DNA from: Bretschneidera sinensis
Lineage: Eukaryota; Streptophyta; Magnoliopsida; Brassicales; Akaniaceae
Assembly: GCA_023935145.1 (NCBI GenBank)
Contig: CM043697.1
Location: 43,854,501 to 43,918,500 of the forward strand
Direction of reading: 5' to 3'
DNA: 64,000 nt
The notes below the pieces were generated by a model. That model worked only from the letters and a program-made list of their open reading frames with translations. It did not search any database and was not told the origin of the DNA. Below are positions 12,577 through 25,319 of the stretch, piece after piece; position 1 is the stretch's first letter; each line of letters starts with the position of its first letter. Made by a program: the position numbers and the translations under genes.

Positions 12577-13440
12577 TCTTATCTCAACATTGAATGAAAA
12601 CAGAATATTTCTTTTTCTTTCTCTTCTCATGCCATTCAATAACGAGATAGACTATTACGTCATGTATCTTTTATGGCTCTGTGATAGATAAAAAATTTCC
12701 GTCTTTATGGTAGGTTTGAGAAATATTTTAAGTGGATAATAAAATAAATTTTTTTGAAAAGTTTCTTTAATCCTTATCTAAAAAATTACTCATACAACGT
12801 TTATAACTTGTCATGAGCCACAAAGAGTGATAATAGGTAAATATTGTAAGTTGTTCGTCATTTTGAATGTGAATCATTTATTGTAAAAAATCTACAGTAA
12901 ACCTATAATATATTGTTTTACACATAAATTTATACTCTTTAAATTTGTAGATTTAGTAAAAATCACTTTATAATCAAAATTTATGTGTATTACAAGTTTT
13001 ACTACGTAATTTTTACAACAAATGAGTTGCACTCTGTCACATTTATTTACCTGAACAGTTACAATGTATGATTAAGTAATTTTGGAAAGTTTAAGTAATA
13101 ACTATTATATCTGGATATAAGCAAAAATAGAAATTTCAATTCTTTTTGCATAACGTGGCGGACTTTTATTTGTTGAGCATGAAAACATACAAAATTGATA
13201 GCAATTTGAATAATTATCGATCTTTATTCAACCAAAAATATTATGCGAAGAAGAATAAAACTTGACAATCATCCATTTTATTTATCATTTTTCTATAATT
13301 ATAAACTCAGTCAATAGACTTTACGTCGTGAGGAAATTACAAGATTTTCATTTTTATCCTTACTCCAATTTATTAATTATCATTCGAATTTTTTATAATT
13401 ACTATTTAAACGGGTAGATAAGCAAAAATTCTTAACTATG
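12577..13440. other. intergenic, nothing identified
   Basis: AT-rich, no ORF with features. Confidence 0.5.
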
Positions 13441-13609
13441 CCAAATCTAAAATTAATATTTTAATTTTATTTGAAATTCTATTGATAATTTTAAAAAAAA
13501 TTATCAATAACATTAATATAAATATAATATCCAAAACTTAATGTTACTATTAAAATCTTTTAAAATTACGGATAAATTTTATAAATTTATTGTAGACCAA
13601 ATCAAACCA
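13441..13609. mobile_element. stem-loop MITE family, copy 3 (most diverged)
   Basis: It retains TTGATAATTTTAAAA and the opposing TTTTAAAATTACGGATAAA, plus AATATAAATATAATATCCAAAA as in copy 2. The terminal GGTTTGG/CCAAATC segments are at its ends. Confidence 0.45.
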
Positions 13610-14224
13610 ATAATTTTCATAGACAAGTGGTGATGTATCGTCCAAAGAATAGTCAACTCTATGTGGGATTTAAGAAGAGGAATGAGCTAATGAGAAGTGG
13701 ACACGCAAGTACGATCATGGGTAAAAGGAGAAGAGAGCATATTGTCGGTGATAATCATATCATATGTGGCTGTTTAGCCTTTTTGGAAAGTTCTTCTTTT
13801 CCTTTTCTTTTCTTTCATTTTGTACGTCAAAAAAACAGATGTATAAAGACATAAAGCTCACGCTAGGAGAGAGGGAGAGAGAGGGAGAGGAAGTGTCACT
13901 CAAAGTTGATTGGACAGTGCGTGCGAAGGATAGGAGGCAGACTTTGGCCGCCCTCTACTCAACCCAGGTACTCTTGTTTAGTTTGGGGGGGGCCCCACGA
14001 TTTGATTTTGGGGCTCCTAACCTTTGGGTTTCATTTTGATTATTTAAGAGACTGTTTAGCATTCATTTTGTTTACCACTATTTCTGTTGTGAAGAAACTA
14101 AATTATGTTACGCGGTTAATTTTTTAAAAGTAAAAGCAATAATTAAAAATTATTTTATAAAAGCTGAAAATAATCCAAAATCAGAAACTAAAAAAAAATT
14201 ATGTTTTTGCACAATCAGGAGTTT
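13610..14224. other. intergenic, GA-rich patch, no supported gene
   Basis: Positions 13866-13895 are a GAGAGAGG-type purine tract, followed by a more GC-rich 100 bp. Overlapping short ORFs in three frames show no domain. A leader or promoter relic is possible but unsupported. Confidence 0.4.
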
Positions 14225-14616
14225 TCACCGTAGCTTAAAATCGATTATTTGGTAGTTTCAAATCGATTATATTAAAACGATTCGGTTAATTGGTTAAATT
14301 GACATAAAATTGATTAACCAATTAAAAATATCGATTATGAATTAATTTTTTTTAACCGTTTCGACTGTTTAACCAATTAAAAAATTAATTAATATTTAAA
14401 ATCAATAATATATAAAATATAAAAAATTAAAAAATCTTAAATATAAATTAAATATATAATATATAAAAAATTTAATTATATAAACAATGTCGGTTAATTG
14501 ATTAACCGATCGTACTAACTTCGATCGAATACTGTTAAAATATTTAAGTTAATTCGATCAAAACAATTTAAAAAAATTAACCAATCAAAACGATCATTTT
14601 GACCGTTTGCACAACC
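14225..14616. mobile_element. foldback element with GGTTAATTGGTTAA-type inverted repeats
   Basis: Motifs CGGTTAATTGGTTAA, TTAACCAATTAAAA and GTCGGTTAATTGATTAACCG recur in both orientations around an AT-rich core. The layout is that of a non-autonomous DNA transposon. A similar sequence lies at 36800-37300. The ends are not fixed. Confidence 0.4.
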
Positions 14617-14819
14617 TCGTGTACAACAGAGGTTGAAAGAGACAAAACAGAAAAACAAGATAATCAAAATCATATTACATTCATTTACATAATATTAGAT
14701 GAAAAAATCTCCATTTTAATAATAAAAAAATGACAATTTGTGTGCCTCAATGGATTTAAGGAGGCTAAAAGAAAAACCCCCAACAAATAAAATATCTAGA
14801 GTATCTAAACCTAGTTTGA

Positions 14820-15175
14820 AGTTTTGATCCGTAACTATTTTTGATCCGTTATCCGTATGTTAAAATATGATTATAAATATAAAAAGTAAGATTTGTTAAA
14901 AAATATATATTTTTAATTTATACTCATTGACCCGCTACTCGTAAGACTCAGTCTGAATCATCATTTTTTTTACTTAAATAGAAGAATTTTTATTAATATT
15001 CATTTTTGACCCATTATCTGTCCATTAAAACATGGGTATGAGCATGAAAAATGAGACCTATTAAGAAACCAATATTTTTAATCCTTACCTATTGACTCGT
15101 TAATCATAAAATCCAATCTATACCCGATTCAACCCATCCACAACTCGACCCATCAATTTTCGATCTCCAAACCTA
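14820..15175. mobile_element. possible decayed foldback element (GATCCGTTATCCGT / CCATTATCTGTCC motifs)
   Basis: Two related halves (14823-14950 and 15000-15130) share TGACCCGCTACTCGTAA / TGACTCGTTAATCATAA and GTTAAAATATG / TTAAAACATGGG. This suggests an internally duplicated non-autonomous element. No terminal duplication was found. Confidence 0.3.
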
Positions 15176-16101
15176 GCTAGTTAACTATTCATTTATTTGA
15201 AAGCTCTCGTAAGAGGTAATTAATGATTATAGTATTTTGGAAAACAATAAGAACAAAAAAAACTAAATAAAAGTAAGGGCACTTTTGTACAATTAAACTT
15301 AAAATAAATATATTGTTCTAGAATTAACATTCTGTGCTATGACAATACCGCCACCCATATGTTTATTAGCATCATTATCTACAAAAATACAATGCATATA
15401 CAGATGTAATTCATTCCATAATCAACAAATCAACAAAGGGAAAGTATCCTTTTTTTTAGGGAAGGGGAATTATATCATTAAGCATATTTAAATATTAATA
15501 TCATCAATTCCTTAGTTATCAATATTAATGATGGGTGATCAATAAAGCTTTGATTTAGTTATAAAAAATTAAAAGTTTAGATTATGAGATCACAGAGTCT
15601 TGATTGTTTAAATTTTATCTATTTGTGGACTATCTGTTCAATTTATGTATTGGTATCTTTAATTCTCACTTTAAGTGGGAAATATAATTGTATCATTTGT
15701 TGGATTATATATTTATATGATGGTACTATGGATTTATATTGTGATTAAATTAATAATTATATTTTTATATAAAATCATTTCAATAAAAAAAATTATTGAT
15801 GACTGAGATTTACACTTAACGATGAAATTGGGGATGAAATAACAAAATTATAAATTTTGTAGAGTTATATAATGGGTAACTCGGAGAATATAAAAATTAT
15901 TCGAAGAGAAATTCCTCAACATGAGTAAAAATATTTTTTTTTCAATTTTGAAAATGTTAGATTATCTGAGAGCGGAGGAATCACTTTATCCATATATTAT
16001 GCGATTTAAAAAGTGGAGAAAATCAAATAAAGAACGTTGGAAGATGTTTAATCCCTGCATACATTTTTTTATCCATGTTATTGGTGGTCTAAGTATGAAA
16101 C

Positions 16102-16146
<45 letters not shown>

Positions 16147-18709
16147 GTGTGTAAATTTTTTTCCTCAAAGTTATATTACTTATTTATGTCTTTATTTGAT
16201 TCCATTCCAATAATATTAACATATATATAAACCGAAAAATGTAACAAGATTTCAATCTCAAATACATTCAACTCTCGAAATTATTATAACTTATATTTCA
16301 TTCCACTCTCAATTGCATATATTCCAACAATCAATCAGACCTAATTTTAGGGTATGTTTTATGGACCAAACAAATAGATAATAAGGTGAATTTTTATGTT
16401 ATAAATGTGTTTAATGGTTAAAACGAGAAAGAGATAAGGTGAGAGTTTGAGAAAAAGATTCATATTCGATAATAATAGAATAAAGTTATCTGCCTTTAAA
16501 GATAGGAGATAGAACTGAAACGAACGAACAAGCTGACCTTGCTAGAAAACTTTTCCTTATTTTTTGTGGCTACAGGACTATTGTCATTACATGTCAAAGA
16601 TCGAATAGGAGGATACGTAATATTCTGTTGCTTCAATTAGAAAATAAAGTAGATGATATTCTTTCATCAATCATGCCAGCCACTGCAAGTCAAGTTGGAT
16701 GCATGCTGGTTCAATAACGTCGTTTTCTTCGGGCGTCCATCGTCCAAGTTGTAACACATATATATAAGATGGCTTATTATCTTTACACATTTCACGTCGT
16801 CAGTTTGTATTGAACTATTAATAAAAAGATGCTTTCCGTTTATTTTTTTTATCAAGTTGATGGCCTCTCTTGACTGATCACAATATTGTGTCCCAGTCAT
16901 TAGAAATCAGTCATTCATATAAAGTCGGGGCATTTATTCATCGCGAAAAGGAATCTAACTTTTTTTTATTTGCTTTTTTATTATTGTTCACTTTAAAAAG
17001 TTAATTCTCTTGATAAAAGGCCTATAAACCATGTAAAACAAATTGATAACTACCCGATTAGACTATCCGATCTCTTAAAACTCACTAGCAGATCACCAAA
17101 AGTTGACAGAACACTAGAAACTAGTACTAAACTAAATTCTAACAAAGCTTCAACTTGATATGAGTGTTTTTGTGTTAAAAAAAATGTGTTTACTTAACTA
17201 AGAGCAATTCTATTTATAGGTTGATTATACTTCTTTAAACTCCATTTCTGCCACTGTTTCATGTTTTTCTTCGTTTTCCCTTAGATCAATAATTGGCTAG
17301 GTCTTTTTTCGATCAGTGGTGATTGACCACATGTCCCATTATTATTGCTCTTGTGATGAAGAATCTCCTCAAATCTTACTTGAAAATAACAGTTAAAAGG
17401 TCATTTTTTATGTGACATACTATTATGTTTCATCCGAGTTTTTGCCTATCATAATTTGTCATGCGGTTCATGCATGCTGGTTCTCTACGCAATTACTAGG
17501 TGACCTAGATATTCTCAATTGCGATACTTAGAGTTAATAAGTTTTCATCTAAACACATATTTTATTGAAATTTTCTTTTTAACTTATAGAACATCACACA
17601 TTGCTTAATAAATCTTATTTTTATCTTGTACTAAATTATAACCAATCACTTATGTATTGCTATATCATTGTTTTTCATATGTATTAATCATGATCTATCG
17701 TGTAGTTATATATTTTTCGTCATTAGAGACATGACTCCTTATTTTTTTAGACCCACATGTTCATATAATAATTTTTCAATGGAAAAACTCATGTACAAAC
17801 AATTACACGTATAATTTTGACGAAATTTTTTTTGTGTTGAATCACGCTGAGCCAAGCCGAATGAACATGAGCGGGAAACATAGTCAAACGGCATAAAAGA
17901 GAAAATTTTGCCATTTTACTATTGGACCAGATAGACGGGAATTTCTCAATTTCGGCTCAAACAAATCCGTTTGTCAAACAACGGATAGAATGTGGTAATT
18001 GGTGCATGGTCCACACAATCAAGAGAAAGTCCACAAAAAGATATGCGAAAGTTGTAATTTTCCTTTGAAATCTGTTTTTTTAGGATATAATATTACTAAT
18101 TCTGGGTAAATGAAAATTTTAAAGATTCACATGAGAAAACCCACCGATTTTTTTTATTTTCTTTTTTCAAACAAGCATGTCACTTTTGGAACAGTGGTTG
18201 ATTTTGAAAGTCTAGACTGTACTATAACGAAACTGATGAAATTGGGATCCACCAATAATTGGGTAAGCACCTAATCATGACTTTCATCTGATTTTCTATA
18301 TACCCTGAAGATGACGCACCTACCCTCCCAGACAAGTTAATTTTAGCTAATGTATATAGGTTTGCAATGATATGGTAAAAGTAAAACCAATTGATTAGTT
18401 GATTAATTTAATTATTTAGGCCCCATTAATTGATGCTCAAACAAAGGCTAGAAAGTACCATAATCTAAGTATATCAGGAAGAAATAGTGATCTCACGTAT
18501 CATTTTTGTTGGAGAACCAAAAAAATTTATTATTAATTATTAAAAATTAAATAATAATTATTTTAAAAAAATTAAATACTAATGTTATTATTTAATTTTT
18601 TCATTAATACTAATAGATTTTTTTGATTCTATGATAATACTCATAGATTCGGGTCCATGGTATCACCACTATCAATAATATTCATACATTAGTTTCTGTC
18701 GAGTAGGAG
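15176..18709. other. intergenic, no supported gene; (AT)n at 16104-16146
   Basis: 3.5 kb of AT-rich DNA. Small ORFs at 15921-16168 read through the (AT)n tract in both directions and are not genes. A less AT-rich stretch at 16500-16930 has a 77-codon minus-strand frame without recognisable features. Confidence 0.5.
16104..16146. repeat. (AT)n microsatellite with internal GT
   Basis: About 20 AT/TA dinucleotides with a single GT interruption near 16129. Confidence 0.85.
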
Positions 18710-19252
18710 TAGGGATGACACTAAGTAAGGTATTTTCGGATATTTGAATCTATCTGAGTCTATTTAAGTATGCATGGATAATAAATAAATGAGTCTAGAC
18801 TGGTATGTGTATGTCTATATATTTATATAAAATACCTAACGGATATAGCCGTATGGGTAGTATCTTTTGGGTACCTATTAAGCTCGATTATATTATATAT
18901 AAAATATATTTTTAATATAATCTTAAAAAAATATATGATGTTACAAATGTTTGAACCTATAACCAAATTATCAAGGGTGTGATATCTTGATTCTTCGTTA
19001 TGAATTATTATCGGTGATTTATTATTTAAATTATATTGTCACTTTGAATCTTTGTTTGAAATAAAAAAATAATTATTAAGTTAAAATTAGATAAGGTATC
19101 CGTTTAAATTTATATTTATACTCATGTAATAAGACGAGTACAAATAATAACTGCCAGTAAAAAATATACTAAAAACAAGTATGGATAATTAAAAAAAAAA
19201 TTAGTAACATGGGTTAGGCCAAAATTCACGCCACTCCCCGTTGCCATACCTA
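18710..19252. mobile_element. non-autonomous DNA element, TAGGGATGACA / TTGCCATACCTA ends
   Basis: The left end TAGGGATGACA pairs with the right end, which reads TAGGTATGGCA in reverse complement. The inside contains GGTATCCG/GGGTACCTATT-type variants typical of eudicot foldback elements. No target duplication is visible and no transposase is present. Confidence 0.4.
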
Positions 19253-19846
19253 AAATGGGAGCCACGAGCTATCTACTACACTACTGCATTAGTCACGTGC
19301 CACCTCAATAGTCCTCACTCTTCACGTCTTTCATGAGAGGGAAGTCTGATCTGGTGAGGACTCTTTCCACTAACGAGAAGGCCATTAACATAAAAGATAA
19401 CCTAACTTAGCTTTCCATCACGTGCATCTTATTTCCATCACTTGATGAGCAAAAAGGCAACCCTATAATTGGGTGGAGAGAAATGTGATTGAAAGAAATA
19501 TTAATTTTCATCATTTATTTGATAAAAATGATAGAAAAATAAAAAGAAAAAGAAAGAGGAAAAAAATAGCTTATTTTAAATAACATTCTTCAATTCACTC
19601 AAATTAGATAGTTTGTGAATTGTATATGTCCAATGAAACATCAATCCTTCTAACTTTTTTATCTTATCAAACAATAGAAAAATATATTCCGATCTACTCA
19701 CTTTTTTTTCCTCCCCTGATACATTCTTTCCACTTAACTATTTTTTTTACATACCAATCATAGTCGTATAAATTATCAGTCCATAACTTAAGTTACTTTT
19801 GTCTATTTGATTTTTCCGTTTTGCTTCAGCACAAGAAAGAAATATT
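19253..19846. other. intergenic, nothing identified
   Basis: No ORF or element boundary is recognised. Confidence 0.5.
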
Positions 19847-19851
19847 AGTTA

Positions 19852-20047
19852 TGTAGGATTCACTGCGACAGTATGAGGAGATGTAGAAGATCAATTCAGC
19901 ATTAAAAAGAATTTATATGGTGGTGGAATCAGGACCTATTGGCTTAAGCTTTTGAGTTCATATGAACTCCAACATTATATATTGGGCTTTCACTTGGTGG
20001 ACTCTCAAAGCTTAAATTCTCCCAAACTTAGGTCGTCATGCCCAATA
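19852..20047 (+). repeat. TRIM 5' LTR
   Basis: It aligns by eye with 20394-20612 over its whole length. Shared blocks are ATGTAGAAGAT, ATGGTGGAA, TTTTGAGTTCATATGA and GGGCTTTCACTTGG/GGCCTTCACTTGG. Confidence 0.85.
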
Positions 20048-20049
20048 AG

Positions 20050-20063
20050 TGGTATTAGAGTCG
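20050..20063 (+). other. TRIM primer-binding site
   Basis: TGGTATTAGAGTCG lies two bases after the LTR end. It resembles the iMet-tRNA site with a C-to-T change. Confidence 0.75.
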
Positions 20064-20380
20064 ATAGTTCGGTTGAGTGTGACAGATCATGTGGTTGACT
20101 CTAGGATGCTCGTAGTGGTATAGTCGAACAATAGGGGGAGCTCTAGGGACTCATGTGGCACAAGCAATGTGACTTGGATGGTGAGGGAGTCATGCTCGCA
20201 TGGTGAAGTTTGTGTGATTTGCAAAGTAGAGTCTATAAAGCTCGTTGTTGAAAAATCAGTGTGTGTTTTTTTGACCCAGATAAGAGAACGGATGACTTTT
20301 CAGATGCGCATGTTGGACTATAGTGCGAGTTTGTAGTGGCGTAGACATGATTGAGAGGGGAAACGATGGTAACTCACACA

Positions 20381-20393
20381 TGGGGGGAGAGAT
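20381..20393 (+). other. TRIM polypurine tract
   Basis: TGGGGGGAGAGAT ends exactly at the TGTTGGG start of the 3' LTR. Confidence 0.75.
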
Positions 20394-20612
20394 TGTTGGG
20401 AATACTCAAGTGCGAGTATGACGAAATGTAGAAGATTAATCCCACATGGAAAATAAACAGGATTAGTGAAAGACATATATATGATGGTGGAACTATAACC
20501 TATTGGTTTAAGATTTTGAGTTCATATGATCTCCAATATCATATAGTAGGCCTTCACTTGGAGGACTCTCTAAGCCCAAGTTTCTCCCAAATTTGGGTCA
20601 TTATGCCTAACA
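20394..20612 (+). repeat. TRIM 3' LTR
   Basis: The ends are TGTTGGG...TAACA. It is followed by the AGTTA target duplication. Confidence 0.85.
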
Positions 20613-20617
20613 AGTTA

Positions 20618-20992
20618 CTTTAATGGTCATCAAATCTGTCAAGAGGTCACAAATATAGTAGCCATGTAAGATTTTAAAAGAACAACCCCTTACCCAATAT
20701 CTCCATTAATGAGATGAAGAACATCTAATAATAGAGATAAAAAGTAGATACACACTTTAGTTCAGCTCCATGTCGATTAGTAGAGTGAAATCGAGCAATC
20801 ATTTTCTTTCCTTATTCTCCATAGCACTGGCTCTCAATGGGTGGAAAGTTGTAACCTTGAGAAAAAAAGGATCTCTAGTGTTGAGAATAGGAGAAGACAA
20901 CCCAACTTTTATATAGTAACCCAAAAGCATACCCATTAAAGACCCAATGGCCTATTAAGCCTATATTAGTCATTCTACATCTAGTACAATAA
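20618..20992. other. intergenic, nothing identified
   Basis: No ORF or repeat is recognised between the TRIM and the following element. Confidence 0.5.
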
Positions 20993-21816
20993 GTGGTTGT
21001 TTGGTATGGGGTACAAAAGTGGGATAGGACTAAATCAGTCCCACATGAACAATTAATCCCATGTTTGGTTAAAGGGATTAACTATTCACATGGAATTCGG
21101 GCGGGACAAAGTTAGTCCTAATCCCATGAATTATCCTCCCTCTCCCCTGGGACAGAAGTAATCCCACCTCTATGGGATTGTTTTTTCTGTACCTATTCTA
21201 CCTCTACAGCAGACCCTACTTCATTGTCTTCTTCCCTCATCCTTATCCTCCTCCTCCTCCATTTCTTCCCCCTTTTTCTTCCTCCATATCTGCACGAGGA
21301 GACAACAGATCATATTCTCCTCCTTCAGATTCTTCCCTCTCTCCTCCTCCATATTTTCCCCCTTCTTCTTCCTTCAGATCTGATATGTATGATGAGACAA
21401 CAGATCTCCTCAATATCAGCACGACAGCAGCTCCTCCAATGCAATAGTAGCATCGATCTATAGTTTTTTTTTTTTGTTTTTGGTTACGCAGAATTAGAAA
21501 AAAAAAATTATAAAGAAGAAAGAAGGATGGGGAGGAAGAGAATGAATATGAAGGAGGAGGAAGGAAAAAAAAACAGTGTCTATTGTCATGAACTAAACAG
21601 AAGGGGAAGAAGAAGAAAAATGAAAGGATTTATGAAAAAACAATATAGGAAAGGTATTTTAGTCTTTATATTTGTTATCCCACTTTAATCTCAATCCTAA
21701 AATTTTATGAACCAAGCATAGAACTAAAATAGTCACACTTTAGTTCTTTCTAATCCTATCCTACTATAATCCTAATCCTATCACACTGCAATCCTGTCTG
21801 TGAATCTAACAGACCC
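20993..21816. mobile_element. putative non-autonomous DNA transposon (~0.8 kb)
   Basis: The left part has GTGGTTGTTTGGTATGGGG with GGGATAGGACTAA repeats. The right part in reverse complement has GGGTCTGTTAGATTCACA with GGATTAGGATTATAGTAGGAT repeats. Subterminal GGGAT-type repeats thus lie in inverted orientation. The centre has a pyrimidine-rich arm (21180-21400) and a purine-rich arm (21500-21660) that could pair. The short ORFs in the CT-rich arm encode Pro/Ser/Phe/Leu low-complexity peptides and are not called. No target duplication was identified, so the superfamily stays open. Confidence 0.4.
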
Positions 21817-22489
21817 AAAGATTTTAAGTTGATTTTTAATATACAGACCACTCTATTATACTTTATTTAAGTCTTACTTATATACCAAACCTTAGTCTAT
21901 TTTGTGATAAAACCCAAAAGCCCACGAATAATGTAAACCCACCACATATAATTTTTTTAACAAGCCAAACATATTAATTTAATCAATAAATATATTACTT
22001 ATGTTTTTTCCCCACTCAAAATACACCTTCACCCCTAATGAGTAACACTTGTCCCAAAAGTTAACAAATTTTTTTTATCAATTTGTTACTAGCTTCTACT
22101 CAACTTTTTAGATAATGGCACACCAAAACCTAGAAATCAAAGGTCGCTTGGAGTTTAATTCTCAAAAGAAAATTCTTTGATGCTCTAGTTAGTGCTTGAT
22201 CAAATAGTTTAAGTGAAAGAAAAGAAGATATCATATGCCTTCCTTTGGTCAGAGTTCAAACTTTTATTTTGATCAGGGTTGTGATGTGAAATTACCTTAT
22301 TACTTTTGGTGGTAGGTTACTAGTTTGCCCTTCTAAAGTTGCTACGTGTCACCTCGCGATCGGTTGGTGTACTTTAAAAGCAAAACTACCCTTTTATCCT
22401 CAAGGATTGCAATGTGTCAACTTCTCTTTGAATGGCGAACTTTTACCCACATAACATAGTAATGTAGTGTAGCTAACATTGTTGTAATT
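21817..22489. other. intergenic, nothing identified
   Basis: No ORF with features. It may include the 5' part of the LTR-like sequence that follows. Confidence 0.45.
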
Positions 22490-23110
22490 TAATTACGATG
22501 ATGAGACAACTCAGAAGGAAACCATACATCAAGTACAAAGAATCGTTCGTTGTGAGGCTCGGGGTGCTGACACCTCAGTCTAACAGTGTCTTACCCCGGG
22601 AAATCAGCCCCGAAACATGTTATCGCCTATATAAAGGGGTTCTCACCTTTGAGCTAGAGAAGAGAGACAAGAAGTGCAAGCATACAAAGAGACAAAAAAA
22701 CAAACTAACCTAAACCACACAAAGAAAGACCCCGGAAGGCAAGGCCTAAACACAGCCATACACTACAAGTTAAAGAGGTAGAAAACAGATAGAAACTTAG
22801 ATATAGGGAGAAATTACATGAGGAGTAAAGGGGGGGGGGGGGGGGGGGGGGGGAGGGGAACTCATACAGTCCTCTCATTCTCCCAAATATCCCCTCACCT
22901 TCTAAAATTTTCTTCTCTCACTTCATGTGAGTGTTCACTGACTTGAGCGTTAGAGGGCCCTCCTCAGAGTATAAAAGCTCCAGGAGACTTCTTTTGCAAG
23001 TTATTTCCCATCATCAGCACGAGGAAAACTTTCAGTCCAAGACCCCTTTAGCCAGGAGCTGAGGCATGTTGAAGGATGGAGGGTCCATGGCCACCCCAAA
23101 TCTCTAGAAA
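22490..23110 (+). mobile_element. Ty3/gypsy-type LTR fragment
   Basis: A TATA box (TATATAAA, 22628-22635) precedes GGGGTTCTCACC. Further on, TGACTTGAGCGTTAGAGGGC (22941-22960) resembles the conserved TTGACTTGAGCGTCGGAGGG block of plant Ty3-type LTRs. A run of 24 G separates the two parts. No coding region, PBS or partner LTR is seen, so it is a fragment or solo LTR with unknown ends. Confidence 0.45.
22830..22853 (+). repeat. 24-nt poly-G tract
   Basis: 24 consecutive G, followed by AGGGG. It can form a G-quadruplex and is a likely place for assembly or sequencing length errors. Confidence 0.9.
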
Positions 23111-25319
23111 ACTTCTCTAACCATGCCTTGATATTTAGGTCCTTAAGAAAAACCTACAATATTGGCTACTCCAAAGCCCCAAATAAGAGGTTGGCTACTC
23201 TATTGAATCTACCCTCTCCACCTAAATTGTTACGATGTCAATCAACATTCCTACCAACAGTTTAATATCTTTCTCAAAAAAATTTACTTTTTACTCTCTC
23301 TCTCTATCTTTTTTTTTTTTTTTTTTATAGTTTTCACATATTTAATACAACGTTTTAGTTTAGCTTTTCTTTTTAATATTTAACTTCTTAAATGATTAAT
23401 TCTCTATTAATTAAGAAACAATCTTTAAGGCAAGGAATTAAATTAGTGTCTGGGTTATGTTGCAATATTTCTCTCTTTAAAACCTTGTTCAATTGGGTTC
23501 AAAAGTGGGTTCTTTTTTATTTCTATCATTTAAATCTTAATTAATGATAATAATATATATTTTTTAAATTATAGTTATATATGTTATATCTAAATCTTAC
23601 TCTTGTAGTCTTGTTTAATTGTTTCTCAATTGGTATTCATTTTTTTGGTCCCAAATTAATTATTCTTTAATCTCAATTTGAGACCTTAAATCCACCACAA
23701 ACTTTTGTTAATGCAATGAAGAAGGAAACTAGAGATTACAATTTTTTTACTTTTTGATACGTAGCAATGTGTATTTGTTTAAAGAGATGCATTTTTAGGT
23801 TGTGATCAATTTTTAATATATAAAATAGTCACAATATGATGTTATACTTATTATAATGAGCATTATTAGGATAATCCATCATTTGTCATCAATTTTCAAC
23901 CCCCAAGAATAGATTTTTTTGGCTAGTTAGAAAGGAAAGAAAGTTTAGGTTTGAGAATTCAGGCCACTTAGAGATTAGGCCAAATATATTATTTTTTATT
24001 TGTTAATTTAAGCTACATCTTTTTCGAAAGCTTGTGGAGGCTATAACCCTCATTTGCCTTGTTTAAGTTCCGTCATTACTTCTGATCAGGACGAACTTTC
24101 AACACACTTCGTTAAAAATCATTAAAAATGAAATGTTTTTATCCACTTTTTTGACATTAATAAAAATACTAAAATGGTGGCTATGATTCTCACCTTTAAT
24201 AAATCGATCGGTGCGTTAAAGAAAGGGAAACATCCTGCTAGTAGATGTGTTATAAAGACGATTAAATTTTTTTTTTAGTCGAGCATTTCCAAAATAGATG
24301 TCAATGCATACCCATTTTTAGCTTCTTTGTCAATTGTTGATTAATTAAATGTCATTTTCAAAAATGTTTAGCTGATCGAAAATAGACGTGGAGGTGTTGA
24401 GAAAGGCATCACTAAATGCATGTGGTTGAAGCCATGATTGTTTCAATTCATTAATGAATGCTTCAAGATCATTGTCACCACTCATGATCAGTAATACTGT
24501 ACCTACCCTTAACAATACTAGTAGTAGTTGTTGCCCTTATGGAATACTGTTGAGGAAAATGGGATATTATTAAGGAGATGCAGACAGAACGAGCTCTCCA
24601 GCTCATTGATTATTTGGTAAGTTGAATTCAGTTATTACTGTTTTTTTTTTTTTTTTGTGATTCTTAATGAATTTTTTTGATTATATGGTAATTTTTACAT
24701 AAACGGTTTTATGAGAATAATATTCATTTTGAAATGCGAAGATAAGTGTTGGAGTTTTTGTTTAAAATTATTATTTTTTAAATTAATTTAACTTCTACAA
24801 TTTCTTATCGTATTTTTTTCTCTATTTTTTTTTTAAAAAATTGTAGTTATAATTCTTTTATTGTTTTAAAAAAAAACTCAAAAGAGAAACTCTAGATTTG
24901 CTCTTCAAAGATTCTCGAGATGACACGAACAAAATTTTAAAGACAATGTTTATACATACCCCCAAAATCTTTATTTTCATATTTTGTATCATTCAAAATA
25001 TCAACAGATTTTTTGTTTGCACTCCAAACATTTAATTTAAAAATATATTGAAAGTTATAAGGTAAAATACAAATTGCATTATTGTACTTCAGGTGCATTC
25101 TCTAACTGCACTACTGTTTATACCTAATTTTGATTTAAAGAATTCCAACCAAATTAAATCAAATTTGGGTCATCCAAAGATAGGCTAAGAAACAGTAACA
25201 ATAATTAAATAGGTTTTTCTGGGCCATTTAATTAAGTTAATGGATTATGGGTTAATGCAAGACAAATTAATCTATGGACTATTAAATTAATCAGTTCGTT
25301 GGGAATTAATAGCAACTAC
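23111..25319. other. intergenic, no supported gene
   Basis: AT-rich DNA with T-runs (23308-23326 and 24640-24656). No ORF above chance. Confidence 0.5.

Larger units (their letters stand above)
19852..20612 (+). mobile_element. complete TRIM (terminal-repeat retrotransposon in miniature)
   Basis: This is a 761-bp element with all cis parts of an LTR retrotransposon and no coding region. Its parts are the 5' LTR 19852-20047 (196 bp), a PBS at 20050 (TGGTATTAGAGTCG), a 346-bp internal segment, the polypurine tract TGGGGGGAGAGAT ending at 20393, and the 3' LTR 20394-20612 (219 bp, TGTTGGGAATAC...CCTAACA). Perfect 5-bp target duplications AGTTA flank it (19847-19851 and 20613-20617). The LTRs have diverged: the 5' copy starts TGTAGGATTCAC and ends in AATA. 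This points to an old insertion. It needs trans-acting proteins from an autonomous element. Relatives lie at 1059-1372 and ~26047-26227. Confidence 0.85.

Noticed and set aside
21172..21463. Pro/Ser/Phe-rich ORFs of 91 and 79 codons
   Set aside because: Two frames of the same CT-rich arm of a putative foldback element; low complexity.
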